DNA from: Chryseobacterium oleae
Lineage (GTDB): Bacteria > Bacteroidota > Bacteroidia > Flavobacteriales > Weeksellaceae
DNA length: 64,000 nucleotides
Reading direction: 5' to 3'
NCBI RefSeq assembly: GCF_900115055.1
Contig: NZ_FOVD01000008.1
Coordinates: 124,001 to 188,000, forward strand
Each line of letters opens with the position of its first letter. Position 1 is the stretch's first letter. The notes beneath the pieces were generated by a model. The model was not told the origin of the DNA. It did no database searches and saw only the letters and a list, made by a program, of their open reading frames with translations. Positions 63,657 through 64,000 of the stretch are shown in pieces. Both the position numbers and the translations under genes were made by a program.

Positions 63657-64000
63657 TTAATGACTGGTGAAAAATTCCAGCATCGTAGCCAGTGCGGTTT
63701 CAGAATGCATCTTATCACCGTTTTCCAAAGATTCTCTGGTGGCTTCGGCAGCTCTTTTTTGCATCTGATGTTCATAATGGGAGATAGCTTCCTGCAACGT
63801 GCTGAACTGATCAGACGTTAGATACTGACTGAGTTCTAAAGCATCCAGCATCGCCATATTGGCACCTTCTCCGGCAAAGGGCGGCATCACATGAGCGGCA
63901 TCACCAAGCAAAGTCAGATTAGGCTGAGTTTCCCATGTCTGATCCAATGGCATTGAATAGATAGGTCGCGGAATAAAAGGAACCGAAGCATTTTCGAAAA
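63657..64000 (-). CDS. FAD-dependent monooxygenase of the Tet(X) type, C-terminal part
   Basis: Only the last ~115 residues are in the window, the frame staying open to its right edge. The second FAD motif LLGDAAHVMPPFAGEGANMA (near residues 36-55 of this fragment) is followed by LDALELSQYL, as in Tet(X)-like and other class A flavin monooxygenases. It is a paralogue of the enzyme at 14885-16015 but less like Tet(X): the C-terminus lacks the NEIEM segment. Its true start and pocket residues lie outside the window. An ATG at 63953 would give a fragment and is not the start. Confidence 0.85.
   Translation of the reverse strand, partial: FENASVPFIPRPIYSMPLDQTWETQPNLTLLGDAAHVMPPFAGEGANMAMLDALELSQYLTSDQFSTLQEAISHYEHQMQKRAAEATRESLENGDKMHSETALATMLEFFTSH

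Overview
The window looks like a chromosomal segment of a Bacteroidota bacterium, most likely a Chryseobacterium-type member of the Weeksellaceae/Flavobacteriia. The evidence is AT-rich DNA, little obvious Shine-Dalgarno signal, TAnnTTTG-type promoter elements, a SusD protein, a T9SS-sorted metalloprotease, a DUF2723 membrane glycosyltransferase, GG-leader natural product precursors of the Bacteroidetes type, and VgrG/PAAR-Rhs proteins of the kind used by the Bacteroidetes T6SSiii. I saw no rRNA, tRNA, integrase, transposase or CRISPR array.

Layout. 1-4.8 kb: 3' end of a susD gene, an orphan LytTR response regulator, and unrecognised or lipoprotein genes. 5.2-13.7 kb: an orphan T6SS effector island (VgrG, TPR-like putative adaptor, PAAR-Rhs protein with a C-terminal zinc deaminase-like toxin, putative immunity gene, and an in-frame remnant that may be an older immunity gene). 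13.8-21 kb: S41 peptidase, a Tet(X)-like flavin monooxygenase with a divergent AraC regulator, a TPR protein and a serine hydrolase-TPR fusion. 21.3-28.6 kb: a compact signalling operon (receiver-PAS-kinase, a large CHASE3-GAF hybrid kinase, two single receivers, CheR, receiver-less CheB) without chemoreceptors. 28.6-38.9 kb: housekeeping and stress genes (Mug glycosylase, DoxX, two Crp/Fnr regulators, RidA, di-haem peroxidase, an atypical SDR), then an array of four ~221-bp structured tandem repeats, a WGR/DUF4240 protein, a membrane XRE regulator and an aspartyl-protease-like protein. 39-42.5 kb: DUF2723 protein.

42.9-49.5 kb is a class I lanthipeptide locus: one short precursor with a Gly-Gly leader and three core cysteines, a membrane-anchored S41 peptidase, a two-TM protein, LanC and full-length LanB. 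The last four genes overlap or nearly overlap. There is no transporter in the window. After a convergent terminator and a GNAT gene come three tandem paralogues that join a lipoprotein-type signal, TPR repeats, one transmembrane helix and a C-terminal helix-turn-helix (50.4-54.9 kb). A 1.3-kb gene-free stretch with two outward-pointing terminators follows, then a large T9SS metalloprotease, a VOC protein, an aldo/keto reductase with an AraC regulator, a lipoprotein, a DinB protein, and the C-terminal part of a second Tet(X)-type monooxygenase at the right edge.

The most interesting items are the lanthipeptide locus with its S41 peptidase, the Rhs deaminase toxin with its putative immunity gene and remnant, the triplicated TPR-TM-HTH regulators, the 221-bp tandem repeats with terminal inverted repeats, and the Tet(X)-like enzyme with altered pocket residues. 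All family assignments come from reading motifs by eye; no database search was run.
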